Below, in pieces: positions 26,349 through 34,694 of a stretch of DNA of 60,990 bases. Under the pieces are notes generated by a model that was not told where the DNA came from, did no database searches, and saw nothing but the letters and a program-made list of their open reading frames with translations. The first letter of the stretch is position 1. Every line of letters begins with the position of its first letter. The position numbers were made by a program, and so were the translations under genes. The DNA is from Fusobacteriaceae bacterium (GTDB lineage: Bacteria > Fusobacteriota > Fusobacteriia > Fusobacteriales > Fusobacteriaceae), in NCBI GenBank assembly GCA_031272775.1, contig JAISTB010000002.1:1-60990 (forward strand), read 5' to 3'.

Positions 26349-26939
26349 ATGTCCGATACGAAATTGGATTTGCCGGTGATCAATAAAATGCTGGATCATA
26401 TTGAAGCGGGTACGATCCCTGAAGGTCATACCTTCAATACCTATGCCATGGAGTTTTACGGCGCGGTCAGACTGTTGCCGCTCTCTAAATACCTGCATTC
26501 CCTACATCGGAACAAACGACTGCCCAAAATCATGTACTTCCGTAAAGCGGGCGAACTGCTGAAGGATACGGAAAGCGATCCCGAAGCAAAGGCCTTACTG
26601 CGCAGAAACGGCTATGAAAAAACGCCTGAGCTGGATTTCAAATCCATCCTTCTCTTAAGAAAAACCGATGTCCTGAGCAATTGGAAGAAAATCATCAGCT
26701 ATTTTGACGGAAAAGGAACCATCGAAGAACTGAACCGGGCCGGCCGGCCTGTGCTGCTCCCCCAGGAGATTCGCCTACTGTCCGATTTTACGAAGAAAGC
26801 CCTCGATATCAATGACAACGAATTGAACTGGCTCATCGGGCTCTATCGCAAAATCCTCGATGAGAAGGAACTTTCCAAAGCTCTGCAGAAACTGTGTCGT
26901 CAACAAATCTCAATAACTCCAGAAGAACCCCTGAAATAA
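26349..26939 (+). CDS. Conserved-looking hypothetical protein, 196 aa
   Basis: A 196-residue soluble, probably helical protein rich in Lys, Leu and Glu, with no signal peptide or membrane span. I recognise no family. Features seen include an N-terminal helix (LPVINKMLDHIEAGTIPEGH), a basic middle (LHRNKRLPKIMYFRKAGE) and a C-terminal helix pair from DINDNELNWLIGLYRKIL onwards. A strong promoter and ribosome site argue that it is a real gene. It is divergent from the tyrosine recombinase and points into the AT-rich region next to dnaN; a role in DNA maintenance is possible on position alone. Confidence 0.72.
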   Translation: MSDTKLDLPVINKMLDHIEAGTIPEGHTFNTYAMEFYGAVRLLPLSKYLHSLHRNKRLPKIMYFRKAGELLKDTESDPEAKALLRRNGYEKTPELDFKSILLLRKTDVLSNWKKIISYFDGKGTIEELNRAGRPVLLPQEIRLLSDFTKKALDINDNELNWLIGLYRKILDEKELSKALQKLCRQQISITPEEPLK

Positions 26940-26941
26940 AA

Positions 26942-26970
26942 GACCGACAGCCAAGCCGGTTTTTTATTTT
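26942..26970 (+). terminator. Possible weak terminator after the 26349 gene
   Basis: A short imperfect stem (ACCG/CGGT with inner pairs) is followed by a run of T at 26960-26970, starting three bases after the stop codon. The stem is weak, so the call is tentative. Confidence 0.35.
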
Positions 26971-26974
26971 TATT

Positions 26975-27436
26975 GATGTACCAATAACGAAGAAATCAGG
27001 AAAGTCCTTTCCGCATAGAACATTTTTTTATAATCTGTTTAGATCCGAATAGAAATCTTATTATTGTGTCTATACATATGTGTACAATAATTGTTTTTGC
27101 CAAGATTTGATTTTTGAGCATAGTACAATAAGTTTTTGTTGCCTTCAGTCGACATGTTCTTCTCAACATTAAACGTGAAAATTTATTCGTATTTGTACAC
27201 ATATGCAAGCTTGTATAAATAATTATCGGTCTTTACATGCAGAAATTATTATACAACTACATCTTTGTAATAGTTATAAATTCTGAATCAGCTTCTTTTT
27301 GGGCGAATAATAGTTTTATGTTGTTATTGTTATTGCGAATTTTTCAAAATTAGACGTAAAATCATGTACATAAATGTTAATAATATGTTGTTGTGGTCAG
27401 GATATGTACACAGACAAAAATACTATTGTACTTCGA
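26975..27436. other. AT-rich intergenic region with clustered GTAC-core motifs
   Basis: About 460 bases between two converging genes carry no convincing coding sequence. They contain at least six GTAC-centred words: CATATGTGTACAA (27075-27087) and its exact 13-base inverse (27193-27205), AGTACAATA (27122-27130) and its inverse (27424-27432), TGTACAT (27364-27370) and ATGTACACA (27404-27412). TTGTACACA is one base from the DnaA-box form TTATACACA. The region adjoins dnaN. It may be a replication or protein-binding region; this is inference. Confidence 0.5.
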
Positions 27437-28540
27437 CTAATCCTCTTTCCCTCTGGGCATTTGCAATGGCATCAAGATATAGCGGTAATCCTGACTGCCG
27501 TTTTCGGAGATTTCAAACATCGACGATTGATTCTTACCGTTTACTATAGGATTGTCCGTGATGTTGTCGAGATATTCCGAAAAGAACTTGCAATTGAGGG
27601 AAGCCTTGAAATCCTCGCCGGTCTTCATCATGTTGACTTTCTGGTTGATCCGGGCGCGTCCGGAAAAGGCGTTGATCATAGCCATCTTGCCCCGGAAATC
27701 AAAGACCGCGCCGAATTTGGCGTCGATGCTGGTCCGGGCAATGGTGATGACGCGTCTGAGGGCGCTCTTCAGCTCATCCCGGTTAAACTCCATCTTCTTG
27801 TCGTGCTGGGCGTTTTCCAGAATAAACTTATAATCGGGAAAAGGCATGGCAATGGTCCGGCTGATAAAACAGGCGTCCTGCCAGAGCACCAGCAACAATT
27901 CGCCAAGAAAGCCGAATTCTACTTCTTCATCGGAGTCCTTCAGCATCTTGCAGAGGATATTGACGGAATCCATGGGGATCGAGATTTCCTTTTCGAGGAC
28001 GGAGCTCACAGGGGCGCGCAAATAAAGCAGACGATAGGAGTCCGTCGACACAAGATTCAGTTCGTCAGCCCGCAATACGAGCCTAAGACAGTTAATCGCG
28101 GGATTCTCAGTCGACTGGGAGGCCGCGAACTTCGTTTTTTCAAAATAGCGGGCCAAGTCTCGACCCTTGATCCGAAAGGCGATGTTTCCTTTAGGTTCGC
28201 TGATGATCGGGAAATTCTCGTCATAAAGAGTGGAAAATACGGCGTTTTGTACATGGAGATTGGAATCGCTCAGGGCGAACTCCACGTCCTCTTCTTCGAG
28301 GAGTTTGACATATTCCAGGAGCATGGCGGGTTTGATGACGATACTGCCCTCCTGTTCCACAAAGCCGGGGGCCTTACGAATCAAATCCACCTCGAGGTTT
28401 GTCCCGATAAATGTGATGGTATTTTTCTCCGCCTTGATCTGTACGCCGGCCACAATGGGCTTTACGGGCGTCTCCCGCAGAATGTTGGAGAATTCGCCCA
28501 ATATGGTGATCAGGCTCTCTCTTTTGATGGAAAACTTCAT
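27437..28540 (-). CDS. dnaN: DNA polymerase III beta subunit (sliding clamp)
   Basis: A 367-residue beta clamp that encircles DNA as a homodimer and tethers the replicative polymerase. The start (MKFSIKRESLITILGEFSN) and the three repeated clamp folds fit DnaN; the C-terminus ends in the usual YILMPLQMPR, which forms part of the partner-binding cleft. ATG at 28540 is chosen because AAGGAGGG lies four bases upstream and the family begins there; the frame is open further upstream. It is not next to dnaA or recF in this window. It sits 40 bases after a polyamine-binding lipoprotein gene, and its 3' end borders the AT-rich region. Confidence 0.95.
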   Translation of the reverse strand: MKFSIKRESLITILGEFSNILRETPVKPIVAGVQIKAEKNTITFIGTNLEVDLIRKAPGFVEQEGSIVIKPAMLLEYVKLLEEEDVEFALSDSNLHVQNAVFSTLYDENFPIISEPKGNIAFRIKGRDLARYFEKTKFAASQSTENPAINCLRLVLRADELNLVSTDSYRLLYLRAPVSSVLEKEISIPMDSVNILCKMLKDSDEEVEFGFLGELLLVLWQDACFISRTIAMPFPDYKFILENAQHDKKMEFNRDELKSALRRVITIARTSIDAKFGAVFDFRGKMAMINAFSGRARINQKVNMMKTGEDFKASLNCKFFSEYLDNITDNPIVNGKNQSSMFEISENGSQDYRYILMPLQMPRGKED

Positions 28541-28580
28541 GTTCCCTCCTTCAGCATTGAAGGCAGCGCGCTGCCTTTGA

Positions 28581-29609
28581 TTACAACATGATCTGTTGCC
28601 AGTATTTGTTCTGCAATTCCAGGGTTTCGTTGATGTCTCGCAAAATTTGCGCCTTTTGAATCTCCTCAATGGTGAATACCGGCGTCGTTTCCATTTTTTC
28701 ACGGGCCGGGACATTGAGCGACGGACAGCTGAGATAGTCGGCGATCTGCGCGTAAATCTCCGGTCGGTGGATGAATTCGATAAACTTGTGGGCAGCGTCC
28801 TTATGGGGCGCTTTTTTCAGGATCACAAAGGAATCGATATAGGCGACGCCGCCTTTTGAGGGCAACAGGTATTTGGTATTGGCCGCTGTCTCCTCGTCCA
28901 GCTCCCGCGTGATGTTGTCGATATAGCCCTGTACAACCCAAAATTCCCCGGTAGCATAGCCCTTTCCGAAGGATTCCGAGTCAAACTTGGCGATATTTTT
29001 CTTCCAGAGCTTCACGCGCTCGGCGGCTTTTGCGATTGCAGCCTCGTCACTGACGGTCTGGGGATAGCCCTCCATGGCCAAAGCCGAGGTCATAACCTCC
29101 CGCATGTCATCGAGGAGCGTCATTTTTCCGCGCAAATCCTCCCGCTCAAAGATCGAGTAGTCATCGGGCCAGTCTTTAACGTATTTGGTATTGATGGCAA
29201 TCACGGTGGGGCCGATCACATAGGGCACGCCGTAATCGTTCCCAGGATCAAAATCCTGCATTTTGGCCATGATGCCGGGATCTATATTCTTAATCGTGGA
29301 AATTTTGGACTTATCCAGTTTTTCCAGCATATTTTCCTTGATCATAATTTCGTAATAATCGGCCGAAGGAACCACGATATCGTATCCGTCGCCGCCGGCC
29401 TTCAGTTTCGTGAAAAGCTCCTCATTGGTCGAATAGGTATCTTCGACGATCTTGATTCCGGTCTCTTTTTCAAAGGCCGCGTAGACTTCCGTCGGAATAT
29501 ACTCCGCCCAGTTGTAAATAAAGAGCTTTTTTTCCTCAAGAGCCTTCTTTTCGCCGCATGAAGCCAATGTCAGAACCAATAAAAAAAGATAAACAAGTTT
29601 TTTTGCCAT
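28581..29609 (-). CDS. PotD/PotF-like spermidine/putrescine-binding lipoprotein
   Basis: A 342-residue extracytoplasmic binding protein anchored by a lipobox (TLASC, Cys at residue 18). The mature chain shows PotD-type segments: FIYNWAEYIP near residue 30, YDIVVPSADYY near residue 75, GVPYVIGPTVIAIN near residue 126 and a C-terminal LNVPAREK region. It would bind a polyamine or similar cation, but potA, potB and potC are not nearby, so it is an orphan in this window. The promoter lies at 29689-29717, and dnaN follows 40 bases downstream, so the two may share a transcript. Confidence 0.88.
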   Translation of the reverse strand: MAKKLVYLFLLVLTLASCGEKKALEEKKLFIYNWAEYIPTEVYAAFEKETGIKIVEDTYSTNEELFTKLKAGGDGYDIVVPSADYYEIMIKENMLEKLDKSKISTIKNIDPGIMAKMQDFDPGNDYGVPYVIGPTVIAINTKYVKDWPDDYSIFEREDLRGKMTLLDDMREVMTSALAMEGYPQTVSDEAAIAKAAERVKLWKKNIAKFDSESFGKGYATGEFWVVQGYIDNITRELDEETAANTKYLLPSKGGVAYIDSFVILKKAPHKDAAHKFIEFIHRPEIYAQIADYLSCPSLNVPAREKMETTPVFTIEEIQKAQILRDINETLELQNKYWQQIML

Positions 29610-29688
29610 TCCCGCCTCCTTTTATAAATCACATTTCCAAAGAAATGAAATCCAGTCTGGACATACGTGATCCACGTCATCCAGCTAT

Positions 29689-29717
29689 ATTATAAACTAT
29701 TTGGACCCGAAAGTAAA
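29689..29717 (-). promoter_or_regulatory. Promoter of the PotD-like gene and dnaN
   Basis: On the minus strand TTTACT (29717-29712) and TATAAT (29694-29689) are 17 bases apart. The leader carries two short palindromes, ACGTG-ATC-CACGT (29665-29677) and TCCAG-T-CTGGA (29651-29661), which could be regulatory sites. Confidence 0.65.
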
Positions 29718-29805
29718 CGGAATTTTCATAAAAGTTCGAGGGATCTGATTTTCCGTAAATCTTGGCGCATAAAAAAAAAAAAAATTGAAAAAATGAAAAT
29801 AGTTT

Positions 29806-29834
29806 TTGCTTTTTTTTGAATTTTGCGATATACT
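29806..29834 (+). promoter_or_regulatory. Promoter of the trmH-type/M15/amidase/tRNA-Leu run
   Basis: TTGCTT (29806-29811) and TATACT (29829-29834) are spaced by 17 bases, 30 bases before the methyltransferase start. An upstream run of 14 A (29771-29784) resembles an UP element. Confidence 0.6.
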
Positions 29835-29863
29835 ACTTGTGGACATAAGAACGCGGAGAGAAC

Positions 29864-30658
29864 ATGGAACAGATCGCAAGTCGTCAAAACGCGTGGATCA
29901 AGCTCGTAAACCGCCTGAAACTGAAGAAATACCGCGACCAAGAACGTTTGTTTCTCGCGGAAGGCGCAAAGTTTCTGGACTTTGGGCACAGGATCAGGGC
30001 GGCCTTTTGCGGCGAAAGCCTGTGTTTGAGCGACGCGCGGACGAAGCGTCTGGAATCCCTTGCGGACCGAATCTTCACGGTTCCGGACGCGATATACGCC
30101 CGGATCAGTTCCCTCGAAAACGCCTACGGACCCCTCTTGGTCTATCCTTATCTGGATATACCCGAGGAAAATAGCCCGCTGTCGGACTTCTGTGTCGTTC
30201 TGGACGGCGTCGGTGATCCCGGAAATCTCGGGACCATCCTCCGGACATTGGACGCGACGGGATTCGAGGACGTTCTGCTCAGCGAAGACTGTGTGGACAT
30301 TTACAACGAAAAGGTCATCAGAAGCACCATGGGATCCATCTTCCGGATTCGCTTCCGCCGGATGGACCGGGCTTCGATTGCTGAAACACTGAAATCAAAG
30401 GGATACAAACTCATGGCTACCGCCATTTCCCCGGAGGCCGTCGACTATGATGAAGTCGATTACTCCGGCAAAGTCGCGCTTATCCTCGGAAACGAGGGAT
30501 CGGGCGTATCGGAGGAGCTTCTTCAAAGCGCCGACATTCGCGTGAAAATTCCGATGTACGGTCAGGCCGAATCGCTCAACGTGGCGGTTGCCTGCGGCGT
30601 CCTGCTCTATCGGGCGCGGGCTTGTATCAATGGGAAATTGCGGAATGCCGACCGTTAA
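29864..30658 (+). CDS. TrmH/SpoU-family RNA 2'-O-methyltransferase
   Basis: A 264-residue SPOUT methyltransferase that methylates ribose 2'-OH of rRNA or tRNA. The N-terminal substrate-binding domain covers residues 1-105. The knotted catalytic domain carries motif 1 (DGVGDPGNLGTILRT near residue 112), motif 2 (LGNEGSGVS near residue 206) and motif 3 (IPMYGQAESLNVAVACGV near residue 228). The RNA target cannot be assigned. GGAGAG precedes the ATG. Two cell-wall enzymes and tRNA-Leu follow on the same strand with short gaps. Confidence 0.9.
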   Translation: MEQIASRQNAWIKLVNRLKLKKYRDQERLFLAEGAKFLDFGHRIRAAFCGESLCLSDARTKRLESLADRIFTVPDAIYARISSLENAYGPLLVYPYLDIPEENSPLSDFCVVLDGVGDPGNLGTILRTLDATGFEDVLLSEDCVDIYNEKVIRSTMGSIFRIRFRRMDRASIAETLKSKGYKLMATAISPEAVDYDEVDYSGKVALILGNEGSGVSEELLQSADIRVKIPMYGQAESLNVAVACGVLLYRARACINGKLRNADR

Positions 30659-30676
30659 AGAGCAAAAGGAGAACCA

Positions 30677-31186
30677 TTGCCGAAACTTCAAAAGCAAATC
30701 TGTCTGGCCTGTTGCCTTGTACTCCTGACCGCCTGCACGGCTTTCAGGGGCGGTAAGGCGCCGGATCAGCGGATTTCCAAATACTTCACCTTTGCGGAAG
30801 CCGTTCACAGCGACTACGCGAAGAAACACAACCTGATCAATTACCCGAAAAAGAGAAGCGTCCGGAAAAATATCGAACGCACCGCAAAGCGGATGGACGA
30901 TGTCCGGGATCTCCTGGGCAGACCGATCGTCGTCACGAGCTGGTATCGCTCGCGCAGAGTCAATGACGCCGTCGGCGGATCGGATACTTCGGCCCATGGG
31001 GACGGATTGGCTGTGGATTTCTATCTCGATCCGGAAAACCCGCAGCGGGAATTCAACAAAATCGCGAATTCAAGGCTTTCCTTTGATCAGTTGATCTATT
31101 ACCCGAGGGGACACCGAGCCCACATCGGATTCCGGAAAAAGAAATCCGATGAACGGCGGGAAATCAGACGAAGCGGCAGAAGATGA
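30677..31186 (+). CDS. M15-type peptidase lipoprotein (peptidoglycan hydrolase)
   Basis: A 169-residue exported lipoprotein (lipobox LLTAC, Cys near 20) with an M15A/VanY-like zinc peptidase fold. The zinc-binding SAHGDGLAVDF motif (His and Asp ligands) is near residue 105, and the third ligand His is in HRAHIGF near residue 150. It likely cleaves peptide stems of peptidoglycan in the periplasm. The start is TTG at 30677, five bases after AAAGGAG; no ATG is suitably placed. The stop overlaps the ATG of the amidase gene (ATGA), so the two are coupled. The C-terminal tail is highly basic. Confidence 0.84.
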   Translation: MPKLQKQICLACCLVLLTACTAFRGGKAPDQRISKYFTFAEAVHSDYAKKHNLINYPKKRSVRKNIERTAKRMDDVRDLLGRPIVVTSWYRSRRVNDAVGGSDTSAHGDGLAVDFYLDPENPQREFNKIANSRLSFDQLIYYPRGHRAHIGFRKKKSDERREIRRSGRR

Positions 31187-32109
31187 AAAAATCGAAATCC
31201 CTAAAATTGATGTTTCCCCTGATCTGTCTCTTATGGCTCAGCGGCTATAGTTGCGTAAGTATCGCCAAAACCGCTGACAATCTGCTGGATCTCTACGGCA
31301 ATCCGTCGGTATTTGAAGGGTACCTGCCGATTTGGGACGGGGAAGCGGCTCTTGCCATCGACAGCGAAAGCTGGCGCGCCCGGGCAAAGGACGAGAGGAT
31401 TAAATTCCTGATCATTCACTACACGGCGGCGGGAAACGAGACGAGCAAGCGGGCCCTGACCAGAGCCCAGGTCAGTTCGCACTATCTCGTGTCCGATGTG
31501 GCCGACGAAGCGGTCTTCAAGCTGGCCGACGAGTCCGAGAGGGCCTGGCATGCTGGGCAAAGCGCCTTTTACGGGAGGACGAACCTCAACGACACCTCGC
31601 TGGGCATAGAGATCGTCAACCGGGGCATGAGCGGCAGGACCTATCTGCCCTATGCGGGACATCAGATCAAAAAAACGGCCTGGTTGCTGTTGGCCCTCGT
31701 CAAGAGGCATCAGATCAACCCGAAATTCATCCTCGGCCATTCGGATATCTCTCCGGGTCGCAAGATGGACCCCGGGCCCACATTTCCCTGGGAAGCTCTT
31801 TACCGGGAATACGGTCTCGGCGCCTGGTACGATGAAAAAGACAAAAATGAATTTTTGAACGCATATACCGAAGAACAATTTGCCAAGGTAACGGCTCTGC
31901 AATACAAGCGGGAGCTGTATCGATACGGCTACGCGGTCGATTTGACCGACAAGGCCGATGAGCGGACCAAAAGCGTGATTTACGCCTTCCAGAGTCATTT
32001 TTATCCCGATGGCCTGTCGGGAATCATGGACAGGGAGACTTACGCGAGGTTGCTCGCCCTCAATAAGAAATATCCGGGACGGGATGTTCCGGGCGAAAAA
32101 AAAGAATAA
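31183..32109 (+). CDS. N-acetylmuramoyl-L-alanine amidase (AmiD-like, Amidase_2)
   Basis: A 308-residue exported zinc amidase that cuts between MurNAc and L-Ala in peptidoglycan or recycled anhydro-muropeptides. A hydrophobic leader (residues 8-24) is present; the C at residue 24 has a poor lipobox (GYSC), so lipid attachment is uncertain. Zinc ligands are His in FLIIHYTA near residue 78 and His in LGHSDISPGRK near residue 180; WHAG and NDTSLGIEI match the family. The C-terminal third has a peptidoglycan-binding-like helical repeat, including VIYAFQSHFYPDGLSGIMD. It is coupled to the M15 peptidase gene. Confidence 0.9.
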   Translation: MKKSKSLKLMFPLICLLWLSGYSCVSIAKTADNLLDLYGNPSVFEGYLPIWDGEAALAIDSESWRARAKDERIKFLIIHYTAAGNETSKRALTRAQVSSHYLVSDVADEAVFKLADESERAWHAGQSAFYGRTNLNDTSLGIEIVNRGMSGRTYLPYAGHQIKKTAWLLLALVKRHQINPKFILGHSDISPGRKMDPGPTFPWEALYREYGLGAWYDEKDKNEFLNAYTEEQFAKVTALQYKRELYRYGYAVDLTDKADERTKSVIYAFQSHFYPDGLSGIMDRETYARLLALNKKYPGRDVPGEKKE

Positions 32110-32127
32110 GCAAAACACCACGAAAAT

Positions 32128-32212
32128 GCAGGGGTGGCGGAATGGTAGACGCGCAAGGTTGAGGGTCTTGTTGACGAAGTCAGTGAGAGTTCGAGTCTCT
32201 TCCCCTGCACCA
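32128..32212 (+). tRNA. tRNA-Leu (anticodon GAG)
   Basis: An 85-base class II tRNA. Acceptor arms are GCAGGGG and CCCCTGC, with discriminator A and an encoded CCA at 32210-32212. The anticodon stem CAAGG/TCTTG encloses loop TTGAGGG with anticodon GAG (32161-32163), reading CUC and CUU. A long variable arm and a TTCGAGT T-loop are present. It lies 18 bases after the amidase stop and before a strong terminator, so it is probably processed from the same transcript. Confidence 0.95.
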
Positions 32213-32235
32213 ACTGAAAACAACGATTTTTTATA

Positions 32236-32263
32236 AAAAGGACGGCCAAGAGACCGTCCTTTT
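32236..32263. terminator. Strong bidirectional terminator
   Basis: AAAAGGACGG (32236-32245) and CCGTCCTTTT (32254-32263) form a 10-pair stem with an eight-base loop. It serves the tRNA-Leu transcript on the plus strand (TTTGCTTTATTT follows) and the amino-acid binding-protein gene on the minus strand. Confidence 0.9.
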
Positions 32264-32293
32264 GCTTTATTTCATATTTTACTACTTATCAGC

Positions 32294-33055
32294 TTATTCG
32301 CCGAGCCACTTGGCCTCAATGGCTTTAAAGGTCCCGTCGGCCTTCATGGCGTCCATGTGCTTGTCGACCTCTTCCCGCAGGGAGACGTCTTCGTTCCGGA
32401 AGGCGATGCCGTCTTCCTCATTGGCGAAGGACTCCGCCGAGTACACGAGGAGGTTCTTCTTCGCGTTGTGGAAGCGTCCGGCGCTCTCGTCCATGACGAC
32501 GGCGTCGAGCCGCCCGGCCTCAAGATCCAGCAAAGCCTCGGCGTTTGTGCCGTATTTGCGCAATTCTTTGAATTCCTTGACAATGGGATGGGACTCCACG
32601 GCCGTGGCGCTGGAACTCCCCAGCTGCACGCCCACGACTTTGCCCTTCAGTTCGCCGCTGGTCAGGTATTGTTTCTCTTTCCGGGAAAAAATCACCTGTC
32701 CGTCGTTGTGGTAAGCCTTGCTGAAGCTGACCTGCGCGGCCCTGGCGGGGGTAATCGTCATGCCGTTCCAGACCATGTCGATCTTGCCGGCCTTGAGTTC
32801 AAGAATGATGCCGTCCCAGTCACAGGACTTGAATTCCGCCTTGACGCCCATGCGTTTGGCCACTTCATTGGCAAGGTCGATGTCAAATCCCACAATGACG
32901 CCCTTTTCGTCTTTGAAACCGAAGGGGGCGAACGTGTCGTCAATCCCGACGATAAACTTCCCGTCCTTCTTTACCTTCTCCAGGGAACCGTCGGCCGCCC
33001 ACAGGCTTGCCGCCAGCGTCAGGAGCAGCGTCAGTAACAGTAAAAATTTTTTCAT
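32294..33055 (-). CDS. Polar amino-acid-binding periplasmic protein (SBP family 3)
   Basis: A 253-residue periplasmic binding protein. The signal peptide (MKKFLLLLTLLLTLAASLWA) is followed by family-3 segments: FIVGIDDTFAPFGF, the signature GFDIDLANEVAKRMG near residue 54, and WNGMTITPARAAQVSFS near residue 92, with the carboxylate-binding Arg. ATG at 33055 is chosen because AAGGAGG lies five bases upstream. It is the third gene of a permease-ATPase-binding protein operon, an order that places the most-needed subunit last. Substrate is probably a polar or acidic amino acid. Confidence 0.92.
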   Translation of the reverse strand: MKKFLLLLTLLLTLAASLWAADGSLEKVKKDGKFIVGIDDTFAPFGFKDEKGVIVGFDIDLANEVAKRMGVKAEFKSCDWDGIILELKAGKIDMVWNGMTITPARAAQVSFSKAYHNDGQVIFSRKEKQYLTSGELKGKVVGVQLGSSSATAVESHPIVKEFKELRKYGTNAEALLDLEAGRLDAVVMDESAGRFHNAKKNLLVYSAESFANEEDGIAFRNEDVSLREEVDKHMDAMKADGTFKAIEAKWLGE

Positions 33056-33077
33056 GTTTCCTCCTTTATCAATTGAT

Positions 33078-33719
33078 TTAACTATCGATTTGGGTAACAA
33101 TATCTTTGATAGCGCCGTTTTCCATGACCACGATGCGGTCGGAAATCTGGTTGATAAACTTCATCTCGTGGCTCACAATGAGCATCGTGAGCTTCTGGCT
33201 GTTGCGGATTTCCTCGATGACCGATAGGACTTCCTGGACCATATCGGGATCAAGGGCCGAAGTGGGCTCGTCAAAGAGCAGCACTTGCGGATTTCGGGCG
33301 AGCGCCCTGGCGATGGCCACCCGTTGTTGCTGTCCGCCCGAAAGGGCCTTCGGATGGTAATCACAGCGATCAGCCAGACCGACTTTGTTCAAGAGATCCA
33401 TGGCCACTTCGCGCGCTTCCTTTTTCGCGGTTTTATCGACGACAATCAGGGATTCCATCACATTCTGAAGCGCCGTCTTGTGCGGAAAAAGGTTGAAACT
33501 CTGGAAAACCATGCCCATTTTCCCCTTGGGGGGCGTCTCGATGACGCCGGAAGTCACGGTCTCAAGACCGATGATGCAGCGCAGCAGCGTGGATTTCCCG
33601 CCGCCTGATTTTCCGACAATACCGATGGCCTCGCCTTCACCAATGTCGAGATTGATGTTCTTCAGGATGAACTCGGCGTCAAAGCGCTTGTATAAGTCCA
33701 GTATGCGGATGATGTCCAT
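33078..33719 (-). CDS. Polar amino-acid ABC transporter ATP-binding protein
   Basis: A 213-residue ATPase, shorter than the usual 240 residues because the C-terminal helical tail is reduced. Walker A is GKSGGGKST, the Q-loop is [14 protein letters not shown], the signature is LSGGQQQRVAIARAL, Walker B is [13 protein letters not shown], and the switch histidine is in VSHEMKFI. All catalytic residues are present. It starts on the base next to the permease stop. It forms a full importer with the permease and binding protein, and is a second system distinct from the pair at 21809-23267. Confidence 0.92.
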   Translation of the reverse strand: MDIIRILDLYKRFDAEFILKNINLDIGEGEAIGIVGKSGGGKSTLLRCIIGLETVTSGVIETPPKGKMGMVFQSFNLFPHKTALQNVMESLIVVDKTAKKEAREVAMDLLNKVGLADRCDYHPKALSGGQQQRVAIARALARNPQVLLFDEPTSALDPDMVQEVLSVIEEIRNSQKLTMLIVSHEMKFINQISDRIVVMENGAIKDIVTQIDS

Positions 33720-34346
33720 TTAAAAATTCACCTTTTTTTCCAATTTTTTGAACAGCAGGACGACGATCGTCGAAAGGGCGAGATAAATGATCCCGCAGAT
33801 GATGAAGGGCGTGATCGTAAATTCCCGGGCAAAGACCTCCCGTGCGTTTCGCAGGATGTCGTGCATGCTGATGACCGATACGAGGGACACGTCCTTGATC
33901 AGGCTGATCCCCTCGTTGGAAAGAGGCGGAAGGGCAGTTATCATGGCCTGGGGCAGGACAATGCGCCACATGGTCTGGGCATAGGACATGCCGAGCACCT
34001 TGGCGGCCTCATATTGGCCGGGGCCTATGCCCAGGATGCTGCCCCGGAAGATCTCGCAGAAATAGGCCGCGTAATTGATCACAAAGGTGATGCAGGCCGC
34101 GGCGAAGGGCGAAAGGACAATGCCAAAAACCGGCAGTCCGTAGTAGGCGAAAAACAGTTGCAGCAGCAGCGGCGTGCCTCGAAAGATCCAGGTATAGGTC
34201 TGAATCAGTTTCGATAAGGTCCGGCGTCTTGAAATCTCGCCGAGGGCGAAAAGAATTCCGAGGGGTACAGAAAAAATGATCGTTATCGCGTAGAGCGCGC
34301 CGATCAATTTCAGTCCCCCGAGGATGAAAATTACGTTATTCAGCAT
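33720..34346 (-). CDS. Polar amino-acid ABC transporter permease
   Basis: A 208-residue inner-membrane permease with four to five spans. The EAA-type cytoplasmic loop is seen as YEAAKVLGMSYAQTMWRIVL with PQAM following, near residues 118-142. It is the first gene of the operon. The ATPase begins directly at its end. The promoter with a consensus -35 lies at 34393-34421. Confidence 0.92.
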   Translation of the reverse strand: MLNNVIFILGGLKLIGALYAITIIFSVPLGILFALGEISRRRTLSKLIQTYTWIFRGTPLLLQLFFAYYGLPVFGIVLSPFAAACITFVINYAAYFCEIFRGSILGIGPGQYEAAKVLGMSYAQTMWRIVLPQAMITALPPLSNEGISLIKDVSLVSVISMHDILRNAREVFAREFTITPFIICGIIYLALSTIVVLLFKKLEKKVNF

Positions 34347-34392
34347 AGCAGTTTCTCCGTTCCAGTAATTTTGTACTTTATTTGACTAAACC

Positions 34393-34421
34393 AGTATACC
34401 GCATTTTCGGAAAAAAGTCAA
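34393..34421 (-). promoter_or_regulatory. Promoter of the amino-acid ABC operon
   Basis: On the minus strand TTGACT (34421-34416) and TATACT (34398-34393) are 17 bases apart, about 45 bases before the permease start. Confidence 0.75.
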
Positions 34422-34577
34422 GCAAATTCTCGATGGCGTTTTGATCATCAAGCCGCTTTACTTTAAAATCTTTGCGGGAATCAAAATTGTGAGGGGCGTA
34501 AAATGGCTTTTACAGAAGAAAAAGCAACAGATTGGGCGATTATCCACTTCAGTTGTTGAAATTTCAACAGGAGAAAT

Positions 34578-34694
34578 ATGATTTACATTTATATCGCAAA
34601 ACCAATATTTTCGATACAAAATCTCCGGCGTTCAAGATATGTCAACCAGGTGTTCATTTGCGGACAAAATAATAAAGACCTTCAAGTGGAATGA
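34578..34694 (+). CDS. Possible small protein of 38 residues
   Basis: A short frame begins with ATG preceded by AGGAGA at good distance and encodes a peptide with a hydrophobic start (MIYIYIAKPIF) and a basic middle (LRRSRY). Its stop codon lies inside a perfect 11-pair hairpin that would terminate the transcript. No homologue is known to me. It could equally be chance, because the hairpin also serves the HU gene. Confidence 0.3.
   Translation: MIYIYIAKPIFSIQNLRRSRYVNQVFICGQNNKDLQVE

Noticed and set aside
25261-26939. A genomic island or prophage remnant around the recombinase
   Set aside because: No phage structural, transposase or tRNA-attachment sequences flank it; neighbours are housekeeping genes (cca, dnaN).
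26996-27208. A 70-codon minus-strand frame in the AT-rich region
   Set aside because: No ribosome site, odd composition, and it overlaps the inverted GTAC motifs. More likely chance in AT-rich DNA.
29771-29784. Run of 14 A as a phase-variable tract
   Set aside because: It lies upstream of the -35 of a housekeeping-type gene, not in a coding region or promoter spacer; an UP-element role is more likely.
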